Below, piece after piece: positions 5,497-5,799 of a stretch of 5,799 bases of DNA. Location: positions 1 through 5,799 of the forward strand of contig CAIYYQ010000176.1 in assembly GCA_903930505.1 (NCBI GenBank). Reading direction: 5' to 3'. A program made the position numbers and the translations under genes. The notes under the pieces were generated by a model. It searched no databases and was not told where the DNA came from. It saw only the letters and a list, made by a program, of their open reading frames with translations. Source of the stretch: Methanobacteriota archaeon. Lineage in GTDB: Archaea > Thermoplasmatota > E2 > DHVEG-1. How positions within the stretch are numbered: the first letter of the stretch is position 1; every line of letters begins with the position of its first letter.

Positions 5497-5772
5497 ATGA
5501 GAGAAAAATTATCGTTTCTTCAAAAGGCAGGGTCTTTAGAGATACTTGTTTCCCTACTAGAACACAAAAGTAAAATGTTTTTCACAGAATTACAGGAGAC
5601 AATAGGGAAAGGAAGTATTTCTACATTAAATACGAGAATTCTTGAGTTAAAAAATCAGGGATTACTTCAAGATGAACAGGAACATAAATTTGGTGGCAAA
5701 CGATACTTTTGGCTCACAGAAAAAGGTAAACGGATTGCAGAACATTTGAAAGAAATAGAAAAACTAATGTGA
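5497..5772 (+). CDS. Winged helix-turn-helix transcriptional regulator, 91 aa
   Basis: Small archaeal DNA-binding regulator with a MarR/HxlR/PadR-like winged-helix fold. Helix 1 covers residues 10-23 (AGSLEILVSLLEHK). The HTH is FTELQETIGKGSISTLNTRI followed by LELKNQGLL (29-57), with the GSISTLNTRILEL recognition helix. The wing is the basic hairpin around HKFGGKRYFWLTEKG (63-77), and a final helix KRIAEHLKEIEKL may give dimerisation. There is no ligand-binding or metal-binding domain and no Cys, so any signal is not evident. It is divergent from the exonuclease operon across a 160-bp region with repeated GTGGAGT sites, so autoregulation and control of that operon are expected. No SD; a TATA box ~28 nt upstream supports this ATG. 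The gene is complete, with TGA at 5770-5772. Confidence 0.85.
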   Translation: MREKLSFLQKAGSLEILVSLLEHKSKMFFTELQETIGKGSISTLNTRILELKNQGLLQDEQEHKFGGKRYFWLTEKGKRIAEHLKEIEKLM

Positions 5773-5799
5773 CAACGTATTGTGATAGTATTCTCTGAT

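Overview
This is an AT-rich archaeal window. The main evidence is ribosomal protein eS1 (S3Ae), which occurs only in archaea and eukaryotes, at the left end. Supporting signs are archaeal-type TATA boxes, T-tract termination signals, a probably leaderless regulator mRNA and one GAGGTGATC Shine-Dalgarno (SD) site complementary to an archaeal 16S 3' end. The lineage cannot be fixed by eye; a euryarchaeal or Thermoplasmatota-like host is only a guess.

Layout. At 52-960 (minus) lies eS1/S3Ae with an unusually long charged C-terminal tail. A 275-bp non-coding stretch (961-1235) holds its probable promoter, a 15-bp palindrome and a 54-nt imperfect hairpin. At 1236-2903 (minus) is a full-length IS4-superfamily DDE transposase with every catalytic signature residue in place. 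At 2994-3632 (minus) is a 212-codon relative that has the catalytic core only. It lacks the roughly 270-residue N-terminal part, keeps both catalytic Asp residues and has lost the catalytic Glu. Both transposase-type genes start just after a similar hairpin followed by a GGAGA ribosome-binding site. This shared 5' leader is the most unusual sequence-level pattern here. About 440 bp without a convincing gene follow (3681-4121), with an 18-bp tandem duplication and small hairpins.

The right part (4122-5772) looks like one regulated module. Three genes run leftward: a 77-aa basic protein, a 141-aa protein overlapping it by ATGA, and a stand-alone DEDDy 3'-5' exonuclease of the DnaQ/PolB-exo type 22 nt further on. 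They diverge from a 91-aa winged-helix regulator reading rightward. The intergenic region contains repeated GTGGAGT-type sites, two of them in inverted orientation about 60 bp apart. This fits one regulator controlling its own promoter and the exonuclease operon. The job of the operon (mobile-element function, nucleic-acid repair or defence) cannot be told from the sequence. It and the regulator are the best candidate for an undescribed system in this window.
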